A DNA stretch of 64,000 nucleotides from CAIKMD01 sp963702925 (GTDB lineage: Bacteria; Pseudomonadota; Alphaproteobacteria; ATCC43930; CGMCC-115725), in assembly GCA_963702925.1 (NCBI GenBank), contig OY969771.1, forward strand, positions 1,302,001 through 1,366,000. Direction: 5' to 3'. Below the pieces are notes generated by a model. That model ran no database searches. It was not told the DNA's origin and saw only the letters and a list, made by a program, of their open reading frames with translations. A program made the position numbers and the translations under genes. Below are positions 1-8,886 of the stretch, piece after piece. Position 1 is the stretch's first letter, and the number at the start of each line of letters is the position of its first letter.

Positions 1-357
1 ATACATGCGCACCGGATCGTCGGTCCGGCCGATGTCTTCGTCATCGAGATTGCCGCTGGCGCGAGCCTCGTTCTCGCCATCGCCTTCCTCGTCGGCGGCG
101 GCTTCCTCGGCCTCCTCGTTTTCGACGACATTGACGCCGAGCTCCGAGAGCATCGTCATCGTGTCTTCGATTTGTTCGGAGGAAACTTGATCGGCGGGAA
201 GCGCCGCGTTCAACTCGTCATAGGTGACGTAACCGCGTTCCTTGCCGCGCGCGACCATCTTCTTGATTGTCGCCGCAACCGCGTCGAGCAACGGCGCTTC
301 GGCCGCCTCTTCGCGTCCTTCCGGACTTTCCGCCGTGCCCGCCGCCTTACTCGCCAT
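1..357 (-). CDS. rpoD: RNA polymerase primary sigma factor RpoD, 5' part (runs off the left edge)
   Basis: The first 119 codons of the housekeeping sigma factor, which directs RNA polymerase core to -10/-35 promoters. The reading frame starts at the ATG at 357 and stays open to base 1. The N-terminus contains ATIKKMVARGKERGYVTYDE and MLSELGVNVVENEE, which match region 1.1 of alphaproteobacterial RpoD, the part that keeps free sigma off DNA. An acidic linker follows, ending in DDPVRMY, the usual lead into region 1.2. A GGGACGG stretch upstream of the ATG can serve as ribosome binding site. It lies 146 bp downstream of dnaG on the same strand, the standard macromolecular-synthesis operon order. 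Regions 1.2 to 4 are outside the window. Identification is firm. Confidence 0.93.
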   Translation of the reverse strand, partial: MASKAAGTAESPEGREEAAEAPLLDAVAATIKKMVARGKERGYVTYDELNAALPADQVSSEQIEDTMTMLSELGVNVVENEEAEEAAADEEGDGENEARASGNLDDEDIGRTDDPVRMY

Positions 358-503
358 GTCCGTCCCGCCGTGAAATGACGTCTAGCAATAAATGCGCGCG
401 ACGCCGGGTCTTATAGCCTGGCATCGCCATCCGTCCGATTAAACCTTCATCCGCCGCATCGACCCCCGGCCTCGCCCACCGACCCGTCGCCAGGCCCTCC
501 CCG

Positions 504-2363
504 TCAACCCGCCTCGTCTTCCTGCTCTTTACTTTCCAGCTCGGTTCGTTGCAACTGCTCAACGCGCCCCCAGCTTTCAACCGTCGGCTCCGCCGCGCAG
601 TGTGCCACAGCTTCCCTAATTTCCGATGACGACAGGCGATGCTGAAATTGGATTTTCATATGGTTCCAGCCGCCGCGCGCCGTTTCGGCATCGACCTCGG
701 GCCGCGCGAAACCGGCATGAACCAGGACTCGCGGCGACAAAACCCGTTCGACGATGTCAGCGAAGCCATTAGCCTTCAGATGGTCCTTGAGCGCGGTCGT
801 ATCAAGCTCTGATTGTCTTTGATGGGCTTCTTGGATGGCCTGGCAAAGCCTGTCAAGATCCGGAGCCACCCAGTCGAGCGCCGCCAAATCCTCCGCCATC
901 TCGTGCAAAAGAAACGGATGATTAAGGATTAGCGCGAGCAACACCTCTTCGCGCCGCCGCGCCAGCAAGCCGGGATCCCCCGCGGGCGCAGCCTCGGGCC
1001 AAGGCAAAGCCCCAGCGTAGCGAGGAAAACGCGGCTGCCCGCCCGCCCGCCGCATACCCGTCGATGGCCCCGTGAAACGCTTGCCCGCCGACGCCGTGCG
1101 CCGCGCGCTGAAAGCCTTTGCCAGCTTCTCGCGGAAAAAGCTGCGGTAATGCTCCTGCACGCTGCGATCGGCGATCAGCCGCACCTGTTCCTCGAGCCGC
1201 TTGTCCAGCGCGGCACGCCGCTCGGGCGTATCGGTCGGTTGCGCGCTTTCCAACGCCCACAACACTTCGGCCAAAGGCCGGGCGCGCTCCAGCACCTGGC
1301 GCATCGCCGCCGTACCGTGGCGAAGGATCAACGAGTCGGGATCCTCGGCGCCGGGCAAGGCCGCGAAACGCAGGCTGAAGCCCGGCTTCAAGATCGGCAG
1401 CGCGCGCGCTAACGCACGGGCGGCGGCGCGTTGCCCCGCGGCGTCGCCGTCGAAGCACAGAATCGGCTCCGGCGCGAGGCGCCACAGTTCCTCGATCTGC
1501 GCCTCGGTCAGCGCCGTGCCGAGCGGCGCGACCGCGGTTGTGAAGCCGGCGCGATGCAAGGCGATGACGTCCATATAGCCTTCGACGACGATCGCCGACG
1601 GCTCCTTGGCGGCGGCCACACGCGCCAAGGCCCAGCCATAGAGATTGCGGCCTTTCTGGAAGAGCGGCGTGTCGGGCGAATTGAGGTATTTCGGCTGGCC
1701 GTCGCCGAGGACGCGGCCGCCAAAGCCGATGATGCGCCCGCGGCGGTCGCCGATCGGAAAAATCACCCGGTGGCGAAAATAGTCATAGCTCTCGCCGCCG
1801 CCTTCGGGCTTGCGCAACAGACCGGCTTCGATCAGCAGCGCTTCGGGATTGTCCTTGGCAAGCGCGCGCTTCAGCTGCTCGCGTCCTTCGGGCGCATAGC
1901 CGAGGCGAAAGCGGCGGATGGTTTCCTCGTCGAGGCCGCGGCGTTCGAGATAAAGCCGCGCCTCGCGCCCTTCGGGCGCGTGCAGCATCTTTTCGAAAAA
2001 GGCGCAGGCTGTATCCACCGCGCTTTGCAAAGTCGCCTGCCGCGCCGCGCGCTCGCGCTCGACCGGCGTCTCCTGCGGCACGTCGAGGCCGGCTTGGCGC
2101 GCCAGCTGCTCGACCGCTTCGGGAAAGGAGAGATTTTCGGTCTGCATGACGAAGCCGATGACATCGCCATGCGCGCCGCAGCCGAAACAGTGGAAAAAAC
2201 CTTTGTCCTCGACCGCGGCGAAGGACGGCGTCTTTTCCTTATGGAACGGGCACAAGCCGACATATTCGCGCCCGCGTCGCGTCAGCTTGACGCGTCGCCC
2301 CACGATTTCCGCCAGCGATACGCGCTGGCGCAATTCGTCGAGAAAACGAGGCGGAAAAGCCAT
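504..2363 (-). CDS. dnaG: DNA primase
   Basis: DnaG makes the short RNA primers used by the replisome at the lagging strand and works with the DnaB helicase. The 619-residue protein has the normal family length. Residues about 38-65 form the CHC2 zinc finger (CPFHKEKTPSF followed by CFGCGAHGD). The central catalytic TOPRIM domain shows VVEGYMDVIALHRAGF and the metal-binding DGDAAGQRAA block. The C-terminal third is the less conserved helicase-binding region. The ATG at 2363 immediately precedes AFPPRFLDELRQRVSL, the usual DnaG N-terminus, so this start is preferred. It is transcribed with yqeY upstream and rpoD downstream. No defect is seen. Confidence 0.97.
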   Translation of the reverse strand: MAFPPRFLDELRQRVSLAEIVGRRVKLTRRGREYVGLCPFHKEKTPSFAAVEDKGFFHCFGCGAHGDVIGFVMQTENLSFPEAVEQLARQAGLDVPQETPVERERAARQATLQSAVDTACAFFEKMLHAPEGREARLYLERRGLDEETIRRFRLGYAPEGREQLKRALAKDNPEALLIEAGLLRKPEGGGESYDYFRHRVIFPIGDRRGRIIGFGGRVLGDGQPKYLNSPDTPLFQKGRNLYGWALARVAAAKEPSAIVVEGYMDVIALHRAGFTTAVAPLGTALTEAQIEELWRLAPEPILCFDGDAAGQRAAARALARALPILKPGFSLRFAALPGAEDPDSLILRHGTAAMRQVLERARPLAEVLWALESAQPTDTPERRAALDKRLEEQVRLIADRSVQEHYRSFFREKLAKAFSARRTASAGKRFTGPSTGMRRAGGQPRFPRYAGALPWPEAAPAGDPGLLARRREEVLLALILNHPFLLHEMAEDLAALDWVAPDLDRLCQAIQEAHQRQSELDTTALKDHLKANGFADIVERVLSPRVLVHAGFARPEVDAETARGGWNHMKIQFQHRLSSSEIREAVAHCAAEPTVESWGRVEQLQRTELESKEQEDEAG

Positions 2364-2474
2364 GGAGCTGTTAGCTTTCGGCGGTCAGCTATCAGCCGCC
2401 AGCATGACGGCGGCGCCAAGTGTAGCCTGCCGGCTCGGACCGTCAAATGACGCTCGTGCGCGGCGCGGCGATGT

Positions 2475-2930
2475 CTATCCCAGCAGCTTTTTCACCGTCT
2501 GGCTCGCCTTCGACGGGTCGAGCTGGCCGGCATATTTCTCTTTCAGCGCCGCCATCACCTTGCCCATGTCCTTGATCCCAGCCGCGCCGACCGCCGCGAT
2601 CGTCTCTTTGATCGCTGCCTCGGTTTCGGCATCGGACATCGCCTTGGGCAGGAAGCGCTCGATGATCGCGATCTCGCCGCGCTCTTTTTCGGCGAGTTCG
2701 GGCCTGCCGCCCTTGTCGTAGAGCTCGATCAATTCGCGCCGCTGCTTGATCATGCCCTGCATCATCTGCTGGATGTCGGGATCGGCGATGCCGGTCGTGT
2801 TGCCCTTGGGCCGCGCCTCGATATCGCGCTCCTTCAACCGGGCCAGGATCAAGCGGACGGTCGAGACGGCGAGCGCGTCCTTGTCTTTCATCGCCTGCTT
2901 CAAAGCTTCGTTGAAGCGCTCGCGCAGCAT
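2475..2930 (-). CDS. yqeY: GatB/YqeY domain protein
   Basis: A 151-residue protein of the GatB/YqeY family. YqeY resembles the tRNA-binding tail of the GatB amidotransferase subunit, but its cellular role is not established. The protein starts MLRERFNEALKQAMKDKDAL and ends in the conserved pattern DMGKVMAALKEKYAGQLDPS, both typical of the family. The frame is open further upstream to 3248, but the ATG at 2930 has a strong AAAAGGAG site 7 bp ahead and gives the usual length, so it was chosen. In alphaproteobacteria this gene often lies between carA (divergent) and dnaG, exactly as here. It is probably co-transcribed with dnaG and rpoD. Confidence 0.92.
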   Translation of the reverse strand: MLRERFNEALKQAMKDKDALAVSTVRLILARLKERDIEARPKGNTTGIADPDIQQMMQGMIKQRRELIELYDKGGRPELAEKERGEIAIIERFLPKAMSDAETEAAIKETIAAVGAAGIKDMGKVMAALKEKYAGQLDPSKASQTVKKLLG

Positions 2931-3108
2931 GAGAAACTCCTTTTGGTCGAGTCGCGGCAAATTAGCGTAAAGCCAATCTTGACGGAAGGATGCGCGCGTT
3001 CTATGCCCCGCGCTTGACCCGATCACTGTCTTGCCGTGCCGCCGGCCTATCCGAGCGGCGCGTTTTGGCGCGCATCGGCCATCGTTCGACGAGGCTTGCA
3101 ACCCGCCC

Positions 3109-4278
3109 ATGACCGACGCGCCCTTGCTGTCAGCGCGCCCACCAGGCACGGATGCGGCTTTGGTCTTGGCCGATGGCAGCGTTTTCTGGGGTCGCGGCCT
3201 GGGCGCGCCAGGCATCAGCACCGGCGAAGTCTGCTTCAACACCAGCATGACCGGCTATCAGGAGATCATGACCGATCCCTCCTATGCCGGGCAGATCATC
3301 ACTTTCACCTTCCCGCATATCGGCAATGTCGGCGCCAATAGCGAGGACATCGAGACGACGACCCCGGCGGCGCGCGGCCTCGTGCTGCGCGCCGACATCA
3401 CCGAGCCGTCGAATTTCCGCGCCCAGCTTCATTTCGATGCCTGGCTCAAGGCGCGCGGCCTGACCGGTGTCGCAGGCGTCGATACGCGCCGGCTGACCCG
3501 GCGGATCCGCGACGGCGGAGCGCCTAACGGCACGCTCGTCTACGCCGCCGACGGCAATCTCGACTTGCCTGCCCTGCTCGCCACCGCGCGCGCCTGGCCC
3601 GGCCTCGAAGGCATGGACCTCGCCGCCGAAGTGACCTGCCGCCAAACCTATCAATGGGACGAGACCGGCTGGGTGCGCGGCAGCGGCTATGGCAGGGCGA
3701 CGGCGCCGCGCCATCGCGTCGTCGCGGTCGATTACGGCGCCAAGCGCAACATTCTGCGCATGCTTGCTTCGGAAGGCTGCGCGGTGACGGTGGTGCCGGC
3801 GACGGCGACCGCCGAGGAGGTTCTACGTCACGAGCCGGACGGGATTTTCCTGTCGAACGGGCCGGGCGATCCGGCCGCCACCGGGCAATACGCGGTGCCG
3901 GTGATCCGCCAACTGATCGCGACCGGCAAGCCGATCTTCGGGATTTGCCTCGGGCATCAATTGTTGGCGCTCGCTTTGGGCGGGCAGACGCGCAAGATGG
4001 CGATCGGCCATCGCGGCGCCAATCATCCGGTCAAGGATTTGCACACCGGCAAGGTCGAGATCACCAGCCAGAATCACGGTTTCTGCGTCATCCCCGAATC
4101 CCTGCCGGCGAGCGCCGAAGTGACCCATGTGTCGCTCTTCGACGGCTCCAATGAGGGGCTGCGGCTGACGGGCAAGCCGGTCTTCTCGGTGCAATACCAT
4201 CCCGAGGCGAGCCCCGGCCCGCAAGACAGCCATTATCTCTTCCAGCGCTTCACCGCGATGATGCAGGAGCGCGGCTAA
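3109..4278 (+). CDS. carA: Carbamoyl-phosphate synthase small (glutaminase) subunit
   Basis: CarA hydrolyses glutamine and passes ammonia to CarB for carbamoyl phosphate, the precursor of pyrimidines and arginine. The protein is 389 residues, normal for the family. The N-terminal CPSase domain includes CFNTSMTGYQEIMTDPSYAG. The C-terminal class I glutaminase has the nucleophile cysteine in FGICLGHQLLALALGG and the His-Glu pair in QYHPEASPGP. The frame is open from 3031, but the ATG at 3109 gives the expected start MTDAPLLSARPPG. It is divergent from yqeY. Its stop lies 3 bp before an old carB-like start (4282) and about 190 bp before the present carB start, a spacing explained by a palindromic insertion. 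Confidence 0.97.
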   Translation: MTDAPLLSARPPGTDAALVLADGSVFWGRGLGAPGISTGEVCFNTSMTGYQEIMTDPSYAGQIITFTFPHIGNVGANSEDIETTTPAARGLVLRADITEPSNFRAQLHFDAWLKARGLTGVAGVDTRRLTRRIRDGGAPNGTLVYAADGNLDLPALLATARAWPGLEGMDLAAEVTCRQTYQWDETGWVRGSGYGRATAPRHRVVAVDYGAKRNILRMLASEGCAVTVVPATATAEEVLRHEPDGIFLSNGPGDPAATGQYAVPVIRQLIATGKPIFGICLGHQLLALALGGQTRKMAIGHRGANHPVKDLHTGKVEITSQNHGFCVIPESLPASAEVTHVSLFDGSNEGLRLTGKPVFSVQYHPEASPGPQDSHYLFQRFTAMMQERG

Positions 4279-4281
4279 GCG

Positions 4282-4479
4282 ATGCCGAAGCGCACCGACA
4301 AACACTCTCATCACAACCAACCCTCCCCCCTTGAGGGGGAGGGCGGCAACGCAACAGCGTTGCCGGGTGGGGGGTTGGTTTCGCAATCGTTCGATCGAAT
4401 TTACCCCCCTCCCTGCCCTCCCCCTCAAGGGGGGAGGGAATTTATGTCGTCTTCGTATTTTTTGGTTTCGCATGCCTAA
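4282..4479 (+). CDS. Possible leader ORF formed by insertion in the carB 5' end
   Basis: A 65-codon open frame that starts with MPKRTD, the same six residues as CarB, 3 bp after the carA stop. It then runs through the palindromic element (PSPLEGEGG, PPPCPPPQGG are translated repeat) and ends at TAA 4477-4479, overlapping the real carB ATG at 4472. The start looks like the ancestral carB start. Seen directly: the duplicated start, the uninterrupted frame and the stop/start overlap. Inferred: ribosomes leaving this ORF re-initiate at carB, so coupling of carA and carB is kept. It is unlikely to make a functional protein. Confidence 0.4.
   Translation: MPKRTDKHSHHNQPSPLEGEGGNATALPGGGLVSQSFDRIYPPPCPPPQGGREFMSSSYFLVSHA
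4301..4471 (+). repeat. Palindromic repeat element inserted at the start of carB
   Basis: About 171 bp made of nested palindromes. Two 23-bp arms at 4321-4343 and 4416-4438 are exact reverse complements of each other, and each is itself a near-perfect CCCTCC/GGAGGG palindrome. Between them lies a GGCAACGC-AACA-GCGTTGCC hairpin at about 4345-4366. The element is flanked by an 18/19-base direct repeat, ATGCCNAAGCGCACCGACA, at 4282-4300 and 4472-4490, which is the carB start itself. A single related palindrome occurs at 26455-26477. The layout resembles a REPIN or a small non-autonomous element. The long flanking duplication looks like a target-site duplication but is longer than most transposases make. 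Confidence 0.75.
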
Positions 4480-7400
4480 GCGCACCGACATCAAAAGCGT
4501 GCTGATCATCGGCGCCGGGCCGATCGTGATCGGCCAGGCCTGCGAATTCGACTATTCCGGCGCACAGGCCGTAAAGGCGCTGAAGGAAGAAGGCTACCGC
4601 GTCATTCTCGTCAACTCCAACCCGGCGACGATCATGACCGATCCGGGCTTGGCGGATGCAACCTATATCGAGCCGATCACGCCGGACTTCGTCGAGCACA
4701 TCATCGAAGCGGAAAAACCCGATGCGCTGCTGCCGACCATGGGCGGGCAAACAGCGCTCAACACCGCGATGGCGCTGGCGAAGAATGGCGCGCTGAAGCG
4801 CCACAATGTCGAGCTCATCGGCGCATCCGAAGCCGCGATCGCCAAGGCCGAAGACCGGCTGCTGTTCCGCGAGGCGATGGACCGTATCGGCCTCGAATCG
4901 CCCAAGAGCAAGCTCGTCCGCTCGGCCGAGGAAGCGCGTGCCGCGCTCGAATGGGTGGGGCTGCCGACGATCATCCGGCCGTCCTTCACCCTGGGCGGCG
5001 CGGGCGGCGGCATCGCCTATAACAAAGAGGAATTCGACGAGCTGGTGCGCGGCGCCTTGCGCACCTCGCCCGTCCACGAAGTTCTGGTCGAGGAATCGTT
5101 GCTCGGCTGGAAGGAATTCGAGATGGAGGTGGTGCGCGACAAGGCGGACAATTGCATCATCATCTGCTCGATCGAGAATGTCGATCCGATGGGCGTGCAT
5201 ACCGGCGACAGCGTCACGGTCGCACCGGCACTGACCCTGACCGACAAGGAATATCAGATCATGCGCAACGCCTCGATCGCGGTGCTGCGCGAGATCGGGG
5301 TCGATACCGGCGGATCGAACGTGCAATTCGCGGTGAACCCGGCCGATGGCCGCCTCGTCATCATCGAGATGAATCCGCGTGTGTCGCGATCCTCGGCGCT
5401 GGCCTCGAAAGCGACCGGATTCCCGATCGCCAAGGTCGCGGCCAAGCTTGCCGTCGGCTATACGCTCGACGAGCTGAAGAACGAGATCACGCGGGTAACC
5501 CCGGCGTCCTTCGAGCCGACAATCGATTATGTCGTCACCAAGATGCCGCGCTTTACCTTCGAGAAGTTCCCTGGCGCGCAAGCCCTGCTCACCACCTCGA
5601 TGAAGTCGGTCGGCGAGGCGATGTCGATCGGGCGTTGCTTTGCCGAATCGGTGCAGAAGGTGTTGCGTTCGATGGAAACCGGTTTGACCGGCTTTAACGA
5701 GATCGAGATTCCCGGCGCCGAAAGCGACAAGAGCGCGATCCGCGGCGCCTTGTCGACGCCGACGCCCGATCGCCTCCTCACCATCGCGCAGGCCTATCGC
5801 TTCGGACTCACCACCGCCGAAATCCACGCCGCGTGCAAATTCGATCCGTGGTTCCTCGAAGAGATCCGCAAGATCGTGGAAGCGGAAGCGGCGGTGAAAC
5901 GCGACGGATTGCCGGAGGATCGCGCCGGACTGCTGCGTCTGAAAAGCATGGGCTTTTGCGATGCGCGGCTGAGCGAGCTTGCCGGAACCAGCGAGCCCGA
6001 GATCGCAAACCGGCGCGCGCGTCTCAACCTTCACCCGGTCTATAAGCGCATCGACACTTGCGCAGCCGAATTCCCGTCCGTCACCCCTTACATGTATTCG
6101 ACTTATGAAGGCGATGGCGTCGGCGAGCCCGAATGCGAGGCCGATCCGTCGTCGCGCGACAAGGTTGTGATTCTGGGCGGCGGCCCGAACCGGATCGGCC
6201 AAGGCATCGAGTTCGATTACTGCTGCGTCCACGCGGCCTACAGCCTCAAAGAGGCGGGCATCGAGACCGTGATGGTCAATTGCAATCCGGAAACGGTTTC
6301 GACCGATTACGACACGTCGGACCGGCTTTATTTCGAGCCGCTTACCGCCGAGGACGTGATCGAGATCGTACGGGTCGAAGAGCGCAAAGGTCGGCTCAAA
6401 GGCGTGATCGTGCAGCTGGGCGGGCAAACGCCGCTGAAGCTCGCCGCCGCGCTCGAAGCCGCGCGGATTCCGATTCTCGGCACCTCGCCCGATGCCATCG
6501 ATCTCGCCGAGGATCGCCGCCGTTTCCAGGAATTGCTGCAACGGCTCGATTTGAAACAGCCCGAGAACGGCACCGCGACCTCCACCGCGGAGGCCGAAGA
6601 GGTGGCGCAACGCATCGGCTATCCGGTGGTGATCCGCCCATCCTATGTGCTGGGCGGGCGCGCGATGGAAATCGTGCACGAGAAATCCGGGCTCGCGCGC
6701 TACATGACCAAGGCGGTCAAAGTGTCCGGCAGCAATCCGGTGCTGATCGACCGCTATTTGCAGGATGCGATCGAGGTCGATGTCGATGCGCTGGCCGACG
6801 GCACGGATGTCTTCATCGCCGGCATCATGGAGCATATCGAAGAAGCCGGGATTCATTCCGGCGACAGCGCCTGCTCGCTGCCGCCCTATTCCCTGCCGGA
6901 AGCGACCGTGGCCGAGATCAAACGCCAGACCGCTGCGCTCGCGCGCGCCTTGAGCGTGGTCGGGCTGATGAACGTGCAATATGCGGTGAAGGGCGACACG
7001 GTTTATGTGCTCGAGGTCAATCCGCGCGCATCGCGCACCGTGCCCTTCGTCGCCAAGGCGATCGGCGTGCCGATCGCGAAAATCGCGGCGCGGGTGATGG
7101 CCGGCGAGAAGCTTGCCGCATTCGTGCTCAAAGCCAAGACGCGCCGCGCCCATGTCGCCGTCAAAGAAGCCGTGTTCCCCTTCGCCCGTTTCCCCGGCGT
7201 CGATCTGATTCTCGGGCCGGAAATGAAATCGACCGGCGAAGTCATGGGGCTCGATTCGGATTTCGGCCGCGCCTTCGCCAAGTCGCAGCTTGGCAGCGGC
7301 GTCGCCTTGCCGCTGAAAGGCCGGGTCTTCGTCTCGGTGCGCGACCACGACAAAGCGCCTGTGATCGCGCCGTGCGAAAAGCTGGTCGCGATGGGGTTCA

Positions 7401-7720
7401 CCTTGGTTGCGACGCGCGGCACCGCCGAGGTGCTGCGCCAAGCCGGGTTGCCGGTCGAAACCGTCAATAAAGTCGCGGAAGGCCGTCCGCATATCGTCGA
7501 CAGCATGTTGTCGGGCGAGGTACAACTGGTCTTCAATACGACGGAGGGCGCCCAAGCGATCGCCGACAGCTTCAGCTTGCGCCGAACTGCGTTGACGAAC
7601 GAGATTCCGTACTACACAACTATAGCGGGAGCGCGTGCCGCGGTGCAGGCGATCACCGCCCTAAAGACGGGCGGCCTTGAAGTCGCTCCGGTCCAGTCTT
7701 ATTTTGAAGGGCCTTTCTAA
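4472..7720 (+). CDS. carB: Carbamoyl-phosphate synthase large subunit
   Basis: CarB makes carbamoyl phosphate from bicarbonate, two ATP and ammonia supplied by CarA. The 1082-residue protein is full length. Two ATP-grasp halves are visible: the first opens with SVLIIGAGPIVIGQACEFDYSG, the second with KVVILGGGPNRIGQGIEFDYCC near residue 565. Each has the NPRVSRSSALASKATG or NPRASRTVPFVAKA block. The C-terminal part (VATRGTAEVLRQAG onward) is the MGS-like allosteric domain. The ATG at 4472 gives the standard MPKRTDIKSVL start. The frame is open upstream only because it crosses the repeat element. Its first 19 bases are repeated at 4282, next to the carA stop. Confidence 0.97.
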   Translation: MPKRTDIKSVLIIGAGPIVIGQACEFDYSGAQAVKALKEEGYRVILVNSNPATIMTDPGLADATYIEPITPDFVEHIIEAEKPDALLPTMGGQTALNTAMALAKNGALKRHNVELIGASEAAIAKAEDRLLFREAMDRIGLESPKSKLVRSAEEARAALEWVGLPTIIRPSFTLGGAGGGIAYNKEEFDELVRGALRTSPVHEVLVEESLLGWKEFEMEVVRDKADNCIIICSIENVDPMGVHTGDSVTVAPALTLTDKEYQIMRNASIAVLREIGVDTGGSNVQFAVNPADGRLVIIEMNPRVSRSSALASKATGFPIAKVAAKLAVGYTLDELKNEITRVTPASFEPTIDYVVTKMPRFTFEKFPGAQALLTTSMKSVGEAMSIGRCFAESVQKVLRSMETGLTGFNEIEIPGAESDKSAIRGALSTPTPDRLLTIAQAYRFGLTTAEIHAACKFDPWFLEEIRKIVEAEAAVKRDGLPEDRAGLLRLKSMGFCDARLSELAGTSEPEIANRRARLNLHPVYKRIDTCAAEFPSVTPYMYSTYEGDGVGEPECEADPSSRDKVVILGGGPNRIGQGIEFDYCCVHAAYSLKEAGIETVMVNCNPETVSTDYDTSDRLYFEPLTAEDVIEIVRVEERKGRLKGVIVQLGGQTPLKLAAALEAARIPILGTSPDAIDLAEDRRRFQELLQRLDLKQPENGTATSTAEAEEVAQRIGYPVVIRPSYVLGGRAMEIVHEKSGLARYMTKAVKVSGSNPVLIDRYLQDAIEVDVDALADGTDVFIAGIMEHIEEAGIHSGDSACSLPPYSLPEATVAEIKRQTAALARALSVVGLMNVQYAVKGDTVYVLEVNPRASRTVPFVAKAIGVPIAKIAARVMAGEKLAAFVLKAKTRRAHVAVKEAVFPFARFPGVDLILGPEMKSTGEVMGLDSDFGRAFAKSQLGSGVALPLKGRVFVSVRDHDKAPVIAPCEKLVAMGFTLVATRGTAEVLRQAGLPVETVNKVAEGRPHIVDSMLSGEVQLVFNTTEGAQAIADSFSLRRTALTNEIPYYTTIAGARAAVQAITALKTGGLEVAPVQSYFEGPF

Positions 7721-7776
7721 GCGATGTTTCCTTCAGCTTTTTTGATCATTAACGCCACGGGCACGAAGTTTCCCGC

Positions 7777-8250
7777 ATGACGAAAGTACCGATGACCTCG
7801 GCCGGCTTTAACCGCCTGCAAGAGGAACTGAAGAGACTGAAATCCATCGACCGGCCGGCGATCATCCGGGCGATCTCGGAGGCGCGCGAGCAAGGCGACA
7901 TCGCCGAGAATGCCGAATACCACGCCGCGCGCGAGCGCCAAGGCTTTATCGAAGGCCGGGTGATGGAGCTCGAGGACAAGATCGCCCGCGCCGAGGTGAT
8001 CGACGTGTCCAAGCTTTCGGGCAAGGTGGTCAAATTCGGCGCCACGGTGACGCTGGAAGACGAAGAGACCGAAGAAAAAGTGATCTATCAGATCGTCGGC
8101 GAGGACGAGGCCGATATCAGCAAGGGCAGGCTATCGGTCACCTCGCCCTTGGCGCGCGCCCTGATCGGCAAAAGCATCGGCGATAATGTCGAGGTTTCGA
8201 CGCCGCGCGGCGCCCGCTCCTATGAAATCGTCAAGGTCCAGTTCAAGTAA
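7777..8250 (+). CDS. greA: Transcript cleavage factor GreA
   Basis: GreA enters the secondary channel of RNA polymerase and stimulates cleavage of backtracked RNA, rescuing paused complexes. The 157-residue length is exactly typical. Residues 1-75 are the coiled-coil arm with FNRLQEELKRLKSIDRP and the conserved SEAREQGDIAENAEYHAARERQ, which holds the acidic tip residues (D-x-x-E). Residues 80-157 are the FKBP-like C-terminal domain ending in ARSYEIVKVQF. It follows carB by 56 bp on the same strand, the usual alphaproteobacterial carAB-greA order. It converges on the Lrp gene with only 6 bp between stops. Confidence 0.96.
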   Translation: MTKVPMTSAGFNRLQEELKRLKSIDRPAIIRAISEAREQGDIAENAEYHAARERQGFIEGRVMELEDKIARAEVIDVSKLSGKVVKFGATVTLEDEETEEKVIYQIVGEDEADISKGRLSVTSPLARALIGKSIGDNVEVSTPRGARSYEIVKVQFK

Positions 8251-8256
8251 GCCGGT

Positions 8257-8733
8257 TTAGTCGGCTTCGATCGGGACACCCGGCTCGAATTTCGAGGCGC
8301 GAATGGCCAGCGACGATTTCACATGCGTCACATTGGGCGCGGCCGTGAGCTTGGTGGTGAGAAACCGCTGGTAGCTGTCCCAATCGGACGCCACGACCTT
8401 CAGCAGGAAATCGGTCTCGCCCGCAAGCATATGCGCCTCGCGTACCTCGGGCCAGGACGATACCAACTGCTCGAAAGCCTTGAGATCGTTCTCGGCCTGG
8501 CTCGCCAGCCCGACCCCCGCGAACACCGTGACACCAAAACCCAGCGCCTCGGGATTGACGTCGGCGTGATAGCCGCGGATCAGCCCGGCCTCTTCGAGCG
8601 CCCGGACGCGCCGCAGACAGGGCGGCGCCGAGATCCCGGCGCGATGCGCCAAGTCGACATTGGTGATCCGCCCGTCGGCTTGGAGGTCGCGCAGAATCCG
8701 CAGGTCGATTTTATCGAGCTTGCTCCGTCGCAT
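8257..8733 (-). CDS. Lrp/AsnC family transcriptional regulator
   Basis: A 158-residue leucine-responsive-type regulator. The N-terminal helix-turn-helix (LDKIDLRILRDLQADGRITNVDLAHRAGISAPPCLRRVRALEEAG) binds DNA. The C-terminal RAM domain (GFGVTVFAGVGL, then VREAHMLAGETDFLLKVVASD) forms octamers and senses amino acids in known family members. The effector here cannot be inferred. In Sinorhizobium, as I recall it, a similar lrp gene sits directly beside trxB and lsrB. Here the same three gene types occur, but ELM1, PAP2, GT39 and an unknown gene lie between them. The region upstream of its start, 8734-8886, holds the divergent promoters. Confidence 0.93.
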   Translation of the reverse strand: MRRSKLDKIDLRILRDLQADGRITNVDLAHRAGISAPPCLRRVRALEEAGLIRGYHADVNPEALGFGVTVFAGVGLASQAENDLKAFEQLVSSWPEVREAHMLAGETDFLLKVVASDWDSYQRFLTTKLTAAPNVTHVKSSLAIRASKFEPGVPIEAD

Positions 8734-8833
8734 GAAACATTCCTAAAACATCGGCCATCGCGAACGATAATTGCTCATCCTAGGGTAGAGCAATAATATT
8801 TCAAGATAGCCAGTGGCGCCGCTTGCCCGCAGC

Positions 8834-8861
8834 GAAGCCCGCCGCTAACACCGCGGGCTTC
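8834..8861. promoter_or_regulatory. Perfect 9-bp hairpin ahead of the ELM1-like gene
   Basis: GAAGCCCGC at 8834-8842 and GCGGGCTTC at 8853-8861 form a perfect stem with a 10-base loop, 25 bp upstream of the ELM1-like start codon. No T-run follows, so an intrinsic terminator is unlikely. It could be an operator or a leader hairpin. Its role is unknown. Confidence 0.3.
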
Positions 8862-8886
8862 GTCCACGGATTACGACAGGGGTGCA

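Noticed and set aside
1431..2450. Plus-strand frame opposite dnaG
   Set aside because: Antisense to dnaG; no recognisable domain.
4321..4438. Paired CCCTCC palindromes read as a CRISPR-like or terminator array
   Set aside because: Only two arms, inverted rather than direct, with no regular spacers. Better explained as one palindromic element.
4442..7555. Long open frame on the minus strand opposite carB (1,037 codons)
   Set aside because: High-GC shadow of an obvious carB gene. The translation is low-complexity (His, Arg, Asp rich) and has no domain.
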